A DNA stretch of 50,364 nt from an uncultured Clostridia bacterium (lineage in GTDB: Bacteria; Bacillota; Clostridia; Christensenellales; Borkfalkiaceae): positions 1 through 50,364 of the forward strand of contig CALVWN010000051.1 of NCBI GenBank assembly GCA_944367415.1, read 5' to 3'. Position numbers and translations under genes: made by a program. Below are positions 34,739-43,656 of this stretch, one piece after another; position 1 is the stretch's first letter; each line of letters begins with the position of its first letter. The notes below the pieces were generated by a model. It saw only the letters and a list, made by a program, of their open reading frames with translations. It searched no databases and was not told the DNA's origin.

Positions 34739-34766
34739 TTGACAGTCACGGGGGGGGGTGTATTAT
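34739..34766 (+). promoter_or_regulatory. Promoter with a G9 tract in its spacer (phase-variable candidate)
   Basis: TTGACA at 34739-34744 and TATTAT at 34761-34766 are 16 bp apart. Nine of the sixteen spacer bases are an unbroken G run (34750-34758). One extra G gives the ideal 17 bp. Loss or gain of several would weaken the promoter. It drives the four-gene ABC exporter operon. AAGGAGG at 34778-34784 serves the first gene. Confidence 0.85.
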
Positions 34767-34788
34767 ACTCATTGTGTAAGGAGGCGGT

Positions 34789-35697
34789 ATGGCGATCGTC
34801 GAAGTGGAACATCTGAAAAAATCGTACGCGCACATCCGGGCGGTGGACGACATCTCCTTTACGGTGGAGAAGGGGGAGCTGTTCTCCTTTCTCGGCGTCA
34901 ACGGCGCGGGCAAGAGCACGACGGTGAACATTCTCTGCACGCTCCTTTGTAAGGACGGCGGCAGCGTGCGCATCGCTGGGTACGATCTCGACACGCAGGC
35001 GGATGAGATCCGGCCCGTCCTCGGGGTCGTCTTTCAGGGGAGCCTTCTGGACGATCGGCTCACCGTGCGCGAAAATCTCGCGGTGCGGGCGGCGTGCTAC
35101 GGCATCCGCGGCAGAGCATGGCAGCAGCGCCTTGCGCAGCTCGACGATCTCTTGTCCCTGCAGGAGATCCTCGACCGCCCCTTCGGAAAGCTCTCGGGCG
35201 GACAGCGCCGCCGCGCGGACATCGCGCGCGGGCTCGTCAATGCGCCGCAGCTGCTCTTTCTCGACGAACCCACCACGGGGCTGGATCCGCAGACGCGCAG
35301 GACGGTGTGGGAGACCATCGGGAAGCTGCGCCGCGAGACGGGCATGACCGTCTTTCTCACGACGCACTACATGGAGGAGGCGAACGCCTCCGACCGCGTC
35401 GTCATCATCGATGCGGGCAAGATCGTCGCGAGCGACACGCCCGCCCATCTCAAAAACGAATATTCGCGCAACTATCTCTTTTTGTACGGTGCGGACGGGG
35501 AAGCGGTGCGCCGTGCGGGCGTTCCCTTCGAGGAGGCGAACGGCGGTCTGCGCGCCGCCATGACGGCGGACGAGGCGCGCGCCTATCTCGCGGCGCATCC
35601 CGATCTCTGCATCGACTTCGAGTTCGTCAAGGGGGATATGGACGACGTGTTCCTCGCCGTCACGGGCAAAAAACTGCACGAGGGAGGGGAGAAATGA
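34789..35697 (+). CDS. ABC exporter ATP-binding protein (DrrA-like)
   Basis: A 302-residue ATPase of the ABC-2 exporter class. Walker A is GVNGAGKST (Lys42), the Q-loop is VVFQGSLLDDRLTVRENL, the signature LSGGQRRR begins at residue 135, Walker B LLFLDEP has Asp159 and Glu160, and the H-loop is LTTHYMEEA. A C-terminal extension of about 80 residues is present, as in DrrA-type drug exporters. It is coupled to its permease gene by a 4-bp overlap. Substrate unknown; efflux of a drug, lipid or antibiotic peptide is usual for the class. Confidence 0.93.
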   Translation: MAIVEVEHLKKSYAHIRAVDDISFTVEKGELFSFLGVNGAGKSTTVNILCTLLCKDGGSVRIAGYDLDTQADEIRPVLGVVFQGSLLDDRLTVRENLAVRAACYGIRGRAWQQRLAQLDDLLSLQEILDRPFGKLSGGQRRRADIARGLVNAPQLLFLDEPTTGLDPQTRRTVWETIGKLRRETGMTVFLTTHYMEEANASDRVVIIDAGKIVASDTPAHLKNEYSRNYLFLYGADGEAVRRAGVPFEEANGGLRAAMTADEARAYLAAHPDLCIDFEFVKGDMDDVFLAVTGKKLHEGGEK

Positions 35698-36599
35698 ACG
35701 GTTATGCGCTTTGGATGCTCACGCGGCGCAATCTGAAAATTTTCTTAAAAGACCGCGCCAATGTCTTTTTCTCGCTGCTCGCGCCCCTCATCGTGCTCGC
35801 GCTCTATGCGCTCTTTCTCGGGCGGCTGCAGGAGGACGGGATCCTCGCGGCGCTCGAGGGCATGGGCATTGCGGGCGGGGAGGATGCGGTCAAGGCGTTC
35901 TCGGACAGCTGGATGCTCGCGGGTGCGATGTCGTGCGCCTGCATCACCGTTCCGCTGTGCGCCTGCGGCATCATGATCCACGACAAGACGCGCGGGATCT
36001 CTGCCGATCTGCGCATTTCGCCCGTCGCCAAGTGGGTGACGCCCGCGTCCTATTTCTGCTCCGTCGTCGCGGCGGGGTTGGCGATCGGGCTCATCGTGCT
36101 CGGCGTCTGCTTCGTCTGGCTCGCCGCGGCGGGGATGTGGCACCTCACCTTCGCGGATGCGATGGGGTGCCTCGGCGCGCTCGTGCTCTCCGTCCTCTCC
36201 TCTTCGACGCTGCTCGTCTTCATCGTCGGGTTCTTCCGTTCGGAGGGGGCGTTCACGGCGCTCAACGTCATTCTCGGCACCGTCGTCGGCTTCCTCATCG
36301 GGGCGTATATGCCCATCACCTACTTCCCCGATGCCGTGCAGAAATTCACTTTCTTCATTCCGGGAAGCTACACGGCGGGGCTGTTCCGCAACTTCATGAT
36401 GCGCGGCGCGCTCGACGAGATCGCGCAGCTCTCGCCCGCCTTTGCCGAGGGGCTGCGGGAGCAGTTCTCCCTCACCTTTGACTTTTTCGGTCTGGAAGTG
36501 GGGGTGGGCGGAATGTTCGCGGCGCTTGCCGTCGCGGGGGCGCTCTTTGCGGCGCTGAATGTGCTCGCGGCATACCTGCGCCGCAGGGCAAGATCATAA
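35694..36599 (+). CDS. ABC-2 type exporter permease (DrrB-like)
   Basis: A 301-residue membrane protein with six predicted spans: one near the N-terminus after RRNLKIFLKDRANVFFSLL, four between about 75 and 215, and one close to the C-terminus (around 275-293). The order and the FIPGSYTAGLFRNF loop fit the ABC2_membrane family. The start ATG at 35694 overlaps the ATPase stop. The frame extends far upstream, but only as an overlap of the ATPase gene. It pairs with the ATPase at 34789. Confidence 0.9.
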   Translation: MNGYALWMLTRRNLKIFLKDRANVFFSLLAPLIVLALYALFLGRLQEDGILAALEGMGIAGGEDAVKAFSDSWMLAGAMSCACITVPLCACGIMIHDKTRGISADLRISPVAKWVTPASYFCSVVAAGLAIGLIVLGVCFVWLAAAGMWHLTFADAMGCLGALVLSVLSSSTLLVFIVGFFRSEGAFTALNVILGTVVGFLIGAYMPITYFPDAVQKFTFFIPGSYTAGLFRNFMMRGALDEIAQLSPAFAEGLREQFSLTFDFFGLEVGVGGMFAALAVAGALFAALNVLAAYLRRRARS

Positions 36600-36613
36600 A
36601 AAAGGAGCAACGT

Positions 36614-37420
36614 ATGCAGGATAACTTGCCATTTTCCGACTTCGGCGAAGAAGTCGTGCGGGCGGAGGGGCTCAGGAAGACCTTCACGCTCTCCCGCAAG
36701 CAGCAGCGGCTGGAGCATACCGACTTTCCGCGCAAGGTCGCGCTGGACGGACTTTCGTTTTCGGCGCAGCGCGGGGAGATCTACGGCCTTCTCGGGCCGA
36801 ACGGCGCGGGCAAGACGACCACGCTGCGCATTCTTTCCACGCTCATCTCTCCCGATGCGGGGGACGCCTTCGTGTGCGGCCATTCGGTGCGGAAGGAACC
36901 GGGTAAGGTGCGCGACGTCATCGGGTTCATGACGAGCGAATTGAAGCTCGAGGGCTTTTTTACGCCCTCCTATCTCTTTGACTTCTTCGGCGCCATGCAT
37001 GGCGTGGAGAAGGGGGCGCTCGCGCAGCGCAAGCAGGAGCTGTTTGCCCGCTTCGGCATCGACCGCTTCGCGGAGGTCAAAGTGAGCGATCTCTCGACGG
37101 GGATGCTGCAGAAGGTCTCCCTCGTCATCTCCATCGTGCACGATCCCGCCGTCGTCATCTTCGACGAACCCACCAACGGGCTGGACGTGCTCACCGCGAA
37201 GGTGGTCATCGACTTTCTGCTGGAATTAAAGGCGATGGGCAAGAGTATTCTTCTGTCCACCCACATCTTCTCCCTCGTCGAAAAGCTGTGCGACCGCGTC
37301 GGTATCATCATCGACGGGAAGATGGCTGCGGACGGAAAACTTCAGGACGTATGCGGGGAAATGAGCCTTGAGGACAAGTTCTTTGCGATCTATCGGTCGA
37401 TCAAGGGGGATGCGGTATGA
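36614..37420 (+). CDS. ABC exporter ATP-binding protein (NatA-like)
   Basis: A 268-residue ATPase with Walker A GPNGAGKTTT (Lys67), ESELKLEGFFTP-like Q-loop region (here MTSELKLEGFFTPSYLF), signature LSTGMLQKVSL, Walker B VVIFDEPTNGLD and H-loop LLSTHIFSLVE. The LSTGM variant of the signature is typical of NatA-like sodium or peptide exporters. A ribosome-binding site AAAGGAG precedes the ATG. Together with the next gene it forms a second ABC-2 system in the same operon. Confidence 0.93.
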   Translation: MQDNLPFSDFGEEVVRAEGLRKTFTLSRKQQRLEHTDFPRKVALDGLSFSAQRGEIYGLLGPNGAGKTTTLRILSTLISPDAGDAFVCGHSVRKEPGKVRDVIGFMTSELKLEGFFTPSYLFDFFGAMHGVEKGALAQRKQELFARFGIDRFAEVKVSDLSTGMLQKVSLVISIVHDPAVVIFDEPTNGLDVLTAKVVIDFLLELKAMGKSILLSTHIFSLVEKLCDRVGIIIDGKMAADGKLQDVCGEMSLEDKFFAIYRSIKGDAV

Positions 37421-38541
37421 AACTGATCGCGCTCATGAAAAAGGAATTCGCGCGCTTTTTCGGCGACTATAAGCTGCTCATTACCATGATCCTGCCCGGT
37501 CTGCTCATCTATATCATCTATTCCGTCATGGGATCGGTGATGTTCGGCGGGGAGGAAGAGGCATATCGTCTGCGCGTCTATGTCGAAGGGGAGTCGGCGA
37601 TCGTCTCCACGGTGGAGAGCGCCGCTTCGGCGAACGGCTGGGAGACGGAGATGCTCTCTTTGTCGGAGGCGGGCATCGACGAGGAGACCGCCCGCGAACA
37701 GGTCGCCTCGGGCGAGGCGTCTGCGCTCCTTGTCTTCAGCGAGAACTTCGACGCGTCGCTCGGCAAGGGCGCGGCGGCGGAGATCGTCTACAATGCCGAC
37801 GACGACGGGAGCGCGGCGTTTGCCTCCCTCGTGAATGCCGCCCTGCAGAGCTTTTCCTTCACGCTCACCGTGTCCGACCTTTCGGGGAGCGGAGGCGGGG
37901 CGCAGATGGTCATGGCGGGGATCCTGCCCATGCTCATCGTCATCTTCGTGTTCTCGTCGTGTATGTCTGTGACGCTCGAATCGGTGGCGGGGGAAAAGGA
38001 GCGCGGTACGCTCGCGACCATCCTCGTCACCTCCGTGCGCCGCTCCGACATCGCACTCGGCAAGGTGCTGCCCCTCTCCTGCGTGTCGTTGATCGGCGCC
38101 GCCTCGAGTTTTCTGGGCGTCGTTCTCTCCCTGCCCACCCTCATGGGGGTGTCGCTGGACGTTGCCGCCGCGGGCGTGGGTGCGGCGGGGTATGTGCTGC
38201 TGTTTCTGCTCATCCTCTCCTTCGTGCCGCTCATCGTGGCGGCGATCGCCGCCGTCTCCGCACTCTCGCGCAGCGTCAAGGAGGCGTCCGGCTATACGAG
38301 CGTTCTGATGATCCTCATGATGGTGCTCTCCCTCGTCACTGCCTTTCTCCCCGACATCGGGGGCTGGGTGGTCGCCGTGCCCATCCTCAACGCCGTCGCC
38401 GCCATGCAGGGCATCCTGACGGGCGCGCCCGTCGTCTGGATGTGCCTCGTCTCGGTCGCGGTCAACCTCGCCTATACCGCCGTCCTCATCGCCGTGATCG
38501 CCCGCCTTCTTTCGAGCGAGCGCGTCATGTTCGGAAAATAA
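37417..38541 (+). CDS. ABC-2 type exporter permease (NatB-like)
   Basis: A 374-residue permease: one N-terminal membrane span (MKKEFARFFGDYKLLITMILPGLLIYIIYSV), a large extracytoplasmic domain of about 120 residues (around 50-165), then five spans. ESVAGEKERGTLATILVTSVRRSDIALGK is the conserved coupling-helix segment of the NatB/YhaP group. It overlaps its ATPase gene by 4 bp and closes the operon before a terminator. Confidence 0.9.
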   Translation: MKLIALMKKEFARFFGDYKLLITMILPGLLIYIIYSVMGSVMFGGEEEAYRLRVYVEGESAIVSTVESAASANGWETEMLSLSEAGIDEETAREQVASGEASALLVFSENFDASLGKGAAAEIVYNADDDGSAAFASLVNAALQSFSFTLTVSDLSGSGGGAQMVMAGILPMLIVIFVFSSCMSVTLESVAGEKERGTLATILVTSVRRSDIALGKVLPLSCVSLIGAASSFLGVVLSLPTLMGVSLDVAAAGVGAAGYVLLFLLILSFVPLIVAAIAAVSALSRSVKEASGYTSVLMILMMVLSLVTAFLPDIGGWVVAVPILNAVAAMQGILTGAPVVWMCLVSVAVNLAYTAVLIAVIARLLSSERVMFGK

Positions 38542-38552
38542 CCCGCCGCCTT

Positions 38553-38584
38553 AAAAAAGGGGAGCCGCCGGGCTTCCCTTTTTT
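38553..38584 (+). terminator. Intrinsic terminator of the ABC exporter operon
   Basis: A 14-bp stem with one G-T pair (38553-38566 with 38571-38584), GCCG loop and an A-tract/T-tract base, so it may work in both directions. Confidence 0.93.
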
Positions 38585-38627
38585 GTATGCTCTTTTTTGC
38601 AAAATCCACCAAATTTGCCCAAAGACC

Positions 38628-38656
38628 TTGCCTTTGACCGCAAAATATGGTATAAT
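38628..38656 (+). promoter_or_regulatory. Sigma-A promoter of parE-parC
   Basis: TTGCCT at 38628-38633 and TATAAT at 38651-38656 with a 17-bp spacer, followed by a leader of about 30 bases. Confidence 0.75.
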
Positions 38657-38693
38657 AAGAAAAATCTTCTCTGCAATTTTTTACGAGGTAACT

Positions 38694-40757
38694 ATGGCGG
38701 AACAGCATTACGACGCGGGCGATATCACCATCCTCGAAGGGCTTGACGCGGTGCGTCTGCGCCCCGGGATGTATATCGGTTCGACGGGAGTGAGGGGGCT
38801 TCATCACATTCTCTGGGAGATCGTCGATAACGCCATCGACGAGGCGGCGAACGGCTATTGCGACAAGATCGACGTGCATATCTACAAGGACGGCAGCGTG
38901 TCGGTCGAAGACAACGGCCGCGGCATTCCCACCGACATCCATCCCAAGACGAAGGTCTCGGGCGTGCAGGTCGTCTTTACGCAGCTGCACGCGGGCGGAA
39001 AATTCGACGAACATAACTATTCCTTTTCGGGCGGCCTGCACGGCGTGGGCGCGTCCGTCACCAATGCGCTCTCCAAGTGGCTGAAGGTGCGCGTCAACAA
39101 GGACGGCGACACCTGGGAGATGGAGTTCCATTCCTATTTCGACAAGGAGAAAAATAAGGTGGAATCGGGCGTTCCCGTCGCGCCCCTTCATAAGACGGGC
39201 AAGTGCGGCAAGGCGCACGGCACCTTCGTGCATTTCATGCCCGACGACACCGTCTTCTCCACGACGGAATTTCAGCTCTCCACCGTCTCGCACCGATTAA
39301 AGGAGCTTGCCTTCCTCAACAAGGGGCTTGCCATCACGCTCACGGACGAGCGCATCACGGCAAACGAGTACGTCGAAGAATCGGAGGAGGAGCAGGAACA
39401 GGCGCAGCAGCTCGACCTCACGGGGGCGACGCAGCCGTACATGGTGACCTTCTACTATACGGGCGGCATCGCCGACTTCGCCGCCTATCTCAACGAGGGA
39501 AAGACCAAGCTGTACACGCCGCCTCTCTACTACAAGGGCGAGAAGGAGGGCATCCTCGTCGAGTTTGCCATCCAGCACACGGGGGAGTTCACCGAGAGTC
39601 TCTTCTCCTTCGTCAACAACATTCCGACGCCCGAGGGCGGGTATCACGAGATGGGCTTCCGCGGGGGCATCACGCGGATGCTCAACGACTATGCCCGCGA
39701 CAACAAGCTCCTCAAGGAAAAGGAAGCCAACCTTCTGGGCGACGACTTCCGCGAGGGGCTGACGGCGGTCTTGTCCATCAAGATGAAGAACGTGCAGTTC
39801 GAGGGACAGACCAAGACCAAGCTCGGCAATCCCGAGGCGCGTTCGCCCGTCGAGAGCTGCGTGGTGGAGGGGCTGCGCTCGCTCGCCGCGGACGCCAAAA
39901 ATAAAAAGGCCTTTGACGACATCATCAAAAAGGCGCAGGGCGCCGCCCGCGTGCGCATCGCCGCGCGTCAGGCAAAGGATACGGCGCGCGCCAAGAACAG
40001 CATCGACTCCCTGACCCTGGTCGGCAAACTTGCCGCCTGCTCGGGGAGAAAGCCGGAGATGAACGAGCTGTTCATCGTCGAGGGCGACTCGGCGGGCGGC
40101 ACCGCCAAGCAGGCGCGCGTGAGGCAGTATCAGTCCATTCTTCCGCTGCGCGGCAAGCCGCTCAACGTCGAAAAAAAGCGCCTCGATCAGGTGCTCGCCA
40201 ACGAAGAGATCCGCACCATCATCTCCGCGCTCGGCGCGGGCGTGGGGAACGACTTCAACCTCGACAAGATCAACTACCACAAGGTCATCATCCTCTCCGA
40301 TGCCGACCAGGACGGCTTCCACATCCGCTGCATCCTGCTCACCTTCTTCTACCGCTATATGCGGCCGCTCGTCAACGCGGGGCACGTCTATATCGGGATG
40401 CCGCCCCTCTATAAGGTGTACAAGCAGAACGGCAGCGCCGAGGAGTACGCCTACGACGACAGGGAATTGCAGGAAAAGATCGAAAAGGTGGGAAGGGGAT
40501 ATCTCATCCAGCGCTACAAGGGGCTGGGCGAGATGAGTGCGGAACAGCTCTGGACGACGACGATGGATCCCATGCGGCGCAATCTCACGCAGGTCACCAT
40601 CGAGGACGCCGCGGCGGCGGAGGACATGATCACGACGCTCATGGGCGACCGGGTGGAGGGCAGAAAGGAATTTCTGAGCCGCAATGCCAACTTCAACAAG
40701 GTCGATTCGTTTATGGATAAAGTGAAATTCAAGAAGGAGGGCGGCAATGAAGACTGA
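38694..40757 (+). CDS. parE: DNA topoisomerase IV subunit B (type IIA, GyrB/ParE family)
   Basis: A 687-residue GHKL ATPase/TOPRIM subunit. [14 protein letters not shown] and VEDNGRGIP form the ATP site, [16 protein letters not shown] the lid, EGDSAGG (from Glu463) and DADQDG (536-541) the TOPRIM metal site. The start is ATG 38694 with GAGG 5 bp upstream. The upstream frame runs through the terminator and promoter and is not coding. Its partner gene overlaps by 11 bp. The partner lacks a clear GyrA box, so I prefer topoisomerase IV (decatenation) over gyrase, although the families are hard to separate. Confidence 0.88.
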   Translation: MAEQHYDAGDITILEGLDAVRLRPGMYIGSTGVRGLHHILWEIVDNAIDEAANGYCDKIDVHIYKDGSVSVEDNGRGIPTDIHPKTKVSGVQVVFTQLHAGGKFDEHNYSFSGGLHGVGASVTNALSKWLKVRVNKDGDTWEMEFHSYFDKEKNKVESGVPVAPLHKTGKCGKAHGTFVHFMPDDTVFSTTEFQLSTVSHRLKELAFLNKGLAITLTDERITANEYVEESEEEQEQAQQLDLTGATQPYMVTFYYTGGIADFAAYLNEGKTKLYTPPLYYKGEKEGILVEFAIQHTGEFTESLFSFVNNIPTPEGGYHEMGFRGGITRMLNDYARDNKLLKEKEANLLGDDFREGLTAVLSIKMKNVQFEGQTKTKLGNPEARSPVESCVVEGLRSLAADAKNKKAFDDIIKKAQGAARVRIAARQAKDTARAKNSIDSLTLVGKLAACSGRKPEMNELFIVEGDSAGGTAKQARVRQYQSILPLRGKPLNVEKKRLDQVLANEEIRTIISALGAGVGNDFNLDKINYHKVIILSDADQDGFHIRCILLTFFYRYMRPLVNAGHVYIGMPPLYKVYKQNGSAEEYAYDDRELQEKIEKVGRGYLIQRYKGLGEMSAEQLWTTTMDPMRRNLTQVTIEDAAAAEDMITTLMGDRVEGRKEFLSRNANFNKVDSFMDKVKFKKEGGNED

Positions 40758-43185
40758 ACCCAAAAAGCAGGAACCGACGGGGACGCTGTTCGTCACCCCG
40801 CTCGAGGAGGTGCTGCCCCAGTCCATGCTGCCCTATGCGGAGTTCGTCATCCTCGACCGCGCGCTTCCGCGCGTGGAGGACGGCCTGAAACCCGTGCAGC
40901 GGCGCATCCTCTACACCATGTACGAGATGGGCTTGACCCCCGACAAGCCGCATAAAAAATCCGCCCGTATCGTCGGTGACTGTATGGGTAAGTATCACCC
41001 GCACGGCGATTCCTCCGTCTATGACGCGATGGTGCGCATGGCGCAGGACTTCAACATGGGCAGGACGCTCGTCAACGGGCATGGCAATTTCGGCTCGGTG
41101 GACGGCGATCCCGCCGCCGCCATGCGCTATACCGAGGCAAGGCTGGAACCGCTCGCGCTCGAGCTTCTGCGCGATCTCGACAAGAACACCGTTCCCTTCT
41201 CGCTCAACTTCGACGACTCCTTAAAGGAGCCGGATATGCTCCCCGGGCGCTTCCCCAACCTGCTCGTCAACGGGGCTTCGGGCATCGCGGTGGGGCTTGC
41301 GACCAACATTCCGCCTCACAACCTCGCCGAGTGCATCGACGGCGTCATCGCCTATATCGACAAGCCGACCATCCGCCTCAACGATATGCTCAAGTATATC
41401 CCCGCGCCCGATTTTCCCACGGGGGGATATATCATCGCCAACGAACTCAATCAGGCGTACAAGACGGGCAAGGGGCGCATCATCCTGCGCGCCAAGGCTC
41501 GCGTGGAGGACGGCGACAGCGGCAAGAAGAACATCGTCATCACCGAACTTCCCTATCAGGTCAACAAATCGGCGCTGCTGCGCAAGATCGCAGACCTCAG
41601 GGAGGAGAAGAAGGAGGAGCTTGCCGCCATCTCGCGCGTGCAGGACGAGTCCGACCGCGAGGGCATTCGCGCCGTCGTGGAGGTGCGCGCCGACGGCGAC
41701 GTGCAGAAGATCCTGAAGCTCCTGTATAAATACACCGATCTCGAGACGACGTTCGGCATGAACATGGTCGCCATCGCAGGCGGAAAGCCCATGCTGATGG
41801 GGCTGATGGACATTATCCGCTATTACGTCAACTATCAGCGCGAAGTGGTGCTGCGGCGCACCAGGTTCGATCTCGCCGCCGCCAAGGAGCGCTGTCACAT
41901 CCTCGAAGGTCTCATCATTGCCGTGCGCAACATCGATGAGGTCGTTCAGATCATCAAGAACGCCGACTCGACGTCCGACGCGCGTGACAAGCTCCGCAAG
42001 CGCTTCGACCTGTCCGAAAAGCAGGCGCAGGCCATCCTCGATCTGCGCCTCGCGCGCCTCACCAAGCTCGAGGTGTTCAAGCTCGAGGAGGAACTTGCCC
42101 GTCTCAAGGAGCTGATCGAAAAGCTGACCGCCATTGTCAACAGCCAGCGCCGGCAGCTCGAGGTGGTCAAAGAGGAACTTTTGGAGATCAAGAAAAAATA
42201 CAAGACGCCGAGAAAGTCGGTGCTCGTCTTTTCGGAGGACGAGGCGGAGGCGGAGCGCGCCGACGTCAAGACGCCGGGCGTGCAGAGCATCGCCTGCATC
42301 ACGGCGGAGGGCAAGCTCAAGTGTATGTCCGAGCGCAACTTCTCCGCGTCCAACAAGGTCATCGGTGCCGCGTCCAAGCTGCAGTCCGTCATGGTGCAGG
42401 GCATCCGCCTACTCTCCGACGAACAGATCCTCGTTCTCTCCGACCGCGGCAACTGTTACCGTCTGTACGGCGGGAACGCCGCCTGCAAGTTCTCTGACGA
42501 GGGCTTTGCGCTTTCCGACCTCTTCGAGGACGCCGCGCAGGATGAGTATCCCGTCGCGCTGCTGCCCTCCGAACCGGGCAGCGGGAATCTCCTGTTCTTC
42601 ACCGCAAAGGGGATGATCAAAAAGACGGCGTGGTCGGAGTATGCCGTCGGCAAGCAGATGTTCCAGGGCATCCGCCTCAACGAGGGCGACCGTCTCATCT
42701 CGGTGCAGCCCGATGCCGACGAGGAGGGCGTCACCGTCTTCTTCGTCACCAAATGCGGAATGTGTCTCAATGCCAAGAAGGACGATATCCCCCTGCAGGG
42801 CAGAGTTTCGGGCGGCGTCAAGGGGATCAACCTCAAGGAGGGCGACGAGGTCGTGTTCTGCTCGCAGATCGACGGCGAGGGCGAGATCGTGTTCGTCACG
42901 TCGGACGGCAGGTTCAAGCGCGTCATCACGGCGCTCATCGACCCGCTGCCCCGCTACCGCAAGGGGGTGCAGATCTCCGCGCTCAAGGGAGAGACCATTC
43001 TCTTTGCAGACTATGTGACCAATCCCTATATGCTCGCCATCCTCAAGGATGACGGCACGATGGCGGAGATGCTCACGGAGGACGTGCCCATCGACTCGAC
43101 CGTCACGCGCGGCAGGCCGTTGAAGGGCGTCAAGTGGAAGCCCGTCAAGGTGTTCGCGATGAAGTACCGCGAAACGGAGGACTGA
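40747..43185 (+). CDS. parC: DNA topoisomerase IV subunit A (type IIA, GyrA/ParC family)
   Basis: An 812-residue DNA-cleaving subunit. The catalytic Tyr128 is in [21 protein letters not shown] keeps the Ser and Asp at the quinolone-contact positions, so no classical resistance substitution is seen. The coiled-coil arm ([22 protein letters not shown]) follows near 440, and the C-terminal half has beta-pinwheel blades. No QRRGGxG box typical of gyrase is visible; the nearest match is [10 protein letters not shown]. It overlaps parE by 11 bp. Confidence 0.88.
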   Translation: MKTEPKKQEPTGTLFVTPLEEVLPQSMLPYAEFVILDRALPRVEDGLKPVQRRILYTMYEMGLTPDKPHKKSARIVGDCMGKYHPHGDSSVYDAMVRMAQDFNMGRTLVNGHGNFGSVDGDPAAAMRYTEARLEPLALELLRDLDKNTVPFSLNFDDSLKEPDMLPGRFPNLLVNGASGIAVGLATNIPPHNLAECIDGVIAYIDKPTIRLNDMLKYIPAPDFPTGGYIIANELNQAYKTGKGRIILRAKARVEDGDSGKKNIVITELPYQVNKSALLRKIADLREEKKEELAAISRVQDESDREGIRAVVEVRADGDVQKILKLLYKYTDLETTFGMNMVAIAGGKPMLMGLMDIIRYYVNYQREVVLRRTRFDLAAAKERCHILEGLIIAVRNIDEVVQIIKNADSTSDARDKLRKRFDLSEKQAQAILDLRLARLTKLEVFKLEEELARLKELIEKLTAIVNSQRRQLEVVKEELLEIKKKYKTPRKSVLVFSEDEAEAERADVKTPGVQSIACITAEGKLKCMSERNFSASNKVIGAASKLQSVMVQGIRLLSDEQILVLSDRGNCYRLYGGNAACKFSDEGFALSDLFEDAAQDEYPVALLPSEPGSGNLLFFTAKGMIKKTAWSEYAVGKQMFQGIRLNEGDRLISVQPDADEEGVTVFFVTKCGMCLNAKKDDIPLQGRVSGGVKGINLKEGDEVVFCSQIDGEGEIVFVTSDGRFKRVITALIDPLPRYRKGVQISALKGETILFADYVTNPYMLAILKDDGTMAEMLTEDVPIDSTVTRGRPLKGVKWKPVKVFAMKYRETED

Positions 43186-43190
43186 TCGAT

Positions 43191-43217
43191 CGGGGAGGGC
43201 GTCTGTCCTCCCCGTTT
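43191..43217 (+). terminator. Probable terminator after parC
   Basis: CGGGGAGG (43191-43198) pairs perfectly with CCTCCCCG (43207-43214), followed only by TTTGT. Confidence 0.6.
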
Positions 43218-43228
43218 GTCATAATAAC

Positions 43229-43257
43229 ACATAATGCAGCAATTTCCGACATAGAAT
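43229..43257 (+). promoter_or_regulatory. Sigma-E-like promoter of spoIIID
   Basis: ACATAAT (43229-43235) and CATAGAAT (43250-43257), 14 bp apart, resemble the mother-cell sigma-E boxes (ATA-containing -35 and CATACAAT -10). No good sigma-A boxes are present. spoIIID is a known sigma-E target in Bacillus. Confidence 0.5.
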
Positions 43258-43287
43258 GTACCACTGTCAACGGACGGGGGAATGGCT

Positions 43288-43551
43288 ATGTGGGAGAGTA
43301 TCGCACAGCGTGCCGCCGCGTGCGGCGCGTATATCGTGCAGACGAAATGCACCGTGCGCGCCTGCGCCGAACATTTCGGCATGAGCAAGTCGACGGTACA
43401 TAAGGATACGGAGCGGCTCGCCGCCATCGACGGCGGCCTGTACGCGCGGGTGCGCGCCGTGCTCGGGGTCAACCTCCGGGAGCGCCATCTGCGCGGCGGC
43501 GCCGCGACGCGCAGGATGTATGCCATGCGGCGGAACAACGTAAGACCGTGA
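43288..43551 (+). CDS. spoIIID: Sporulation transcriptional regulator SpoIIID
   Basis: An 87-residue DNA-binding protein that remodels mother-cell gene expression during endospore formation. GAYIVQTKCTVRACAEHF and FGMSKSTVHKD (helix-turn-helix, about 22-40) and the later RHLRGGAATRRMY-like segment (here ERHLRGGAATRRMY) match the family closely. A single-residue gap relative to the usual HKDLTERL occurs (HKDTERL). I chose ATG 43288 because GGGGG at 43276-43280 is 7 bp upstream. ATG 43282 is one base from it. Its presence suggests that the organism forms endospores. Confidence 0.93.
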   Translation: MWESIAQRAAACGAYIVQTKCTVRACAEHFGMSKSTVHKDTERLAAIDGGLYARVRAVLGVNLRERHLRGGAATRRMYAMRRNNVRP

Positions 43552-43555
43552 GCGG

Positions 43556-43583
43556 GGGCGCGCCGGAATGGCGCGCCCTCTTT
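43556..43583 (+). terminator. Intrinsic terminator after spoIIID
   Basis: GGGCGCGCC (43556-43564) and GGCGCGCCC (43570-43578) form a perfect 9-bp stem, followed by TCTTT. Confidence 0.75.
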
Positions 43584-43607
43584 CGCGGCGCAGGGGTTTA
43601 TAATCGC

Positions 43608-43636
43608 TTGCGGGAATGATAAAATTGCGATATAAT
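43608..43636 (+). promoter_or_regulatory. Sigma-A promoter of the LysR gene
   Basis: TTGCGG at 43608-43613 and TATAAT at 43631-43636, 17-bp spacer. A second TATAAT at 43599-43604 has no convincing -35. Confidence 0.75.
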
Positions 43637-43656
43637 AGAGAAAAAGGGGAGAGACA

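Noticed and set aside
35094..35693. N-terminal extension of the DrrB-like permease frame
   Set aside because: It lies wholly inside the ATPase gene in another frame. The permease starts at the overlapping ATG 35694 with a normal membrane N-terminus.
37959..38693. N-terminal extension of the parE frame (245 codons)
   Set aside because: The extension runs antiparallel to family length, overlaps the permease gene in another frame and crosses a terminator and a promoter. ParE starts at 38694.
41411..41416. G6 run in parC as a slippage site
   Set aside because: Six G is short, occurs several times by chance in this G-rich DNA (also at 958, 10168 and 32822), and an essential gene is unlikely to be switched.
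43599..43604. Second TATAAT before the LysR gene
   Set aside because: No -35 box lies at a suitable distance because the spoIIID terminator occupies that position. The pair at 43608/43631 is better.
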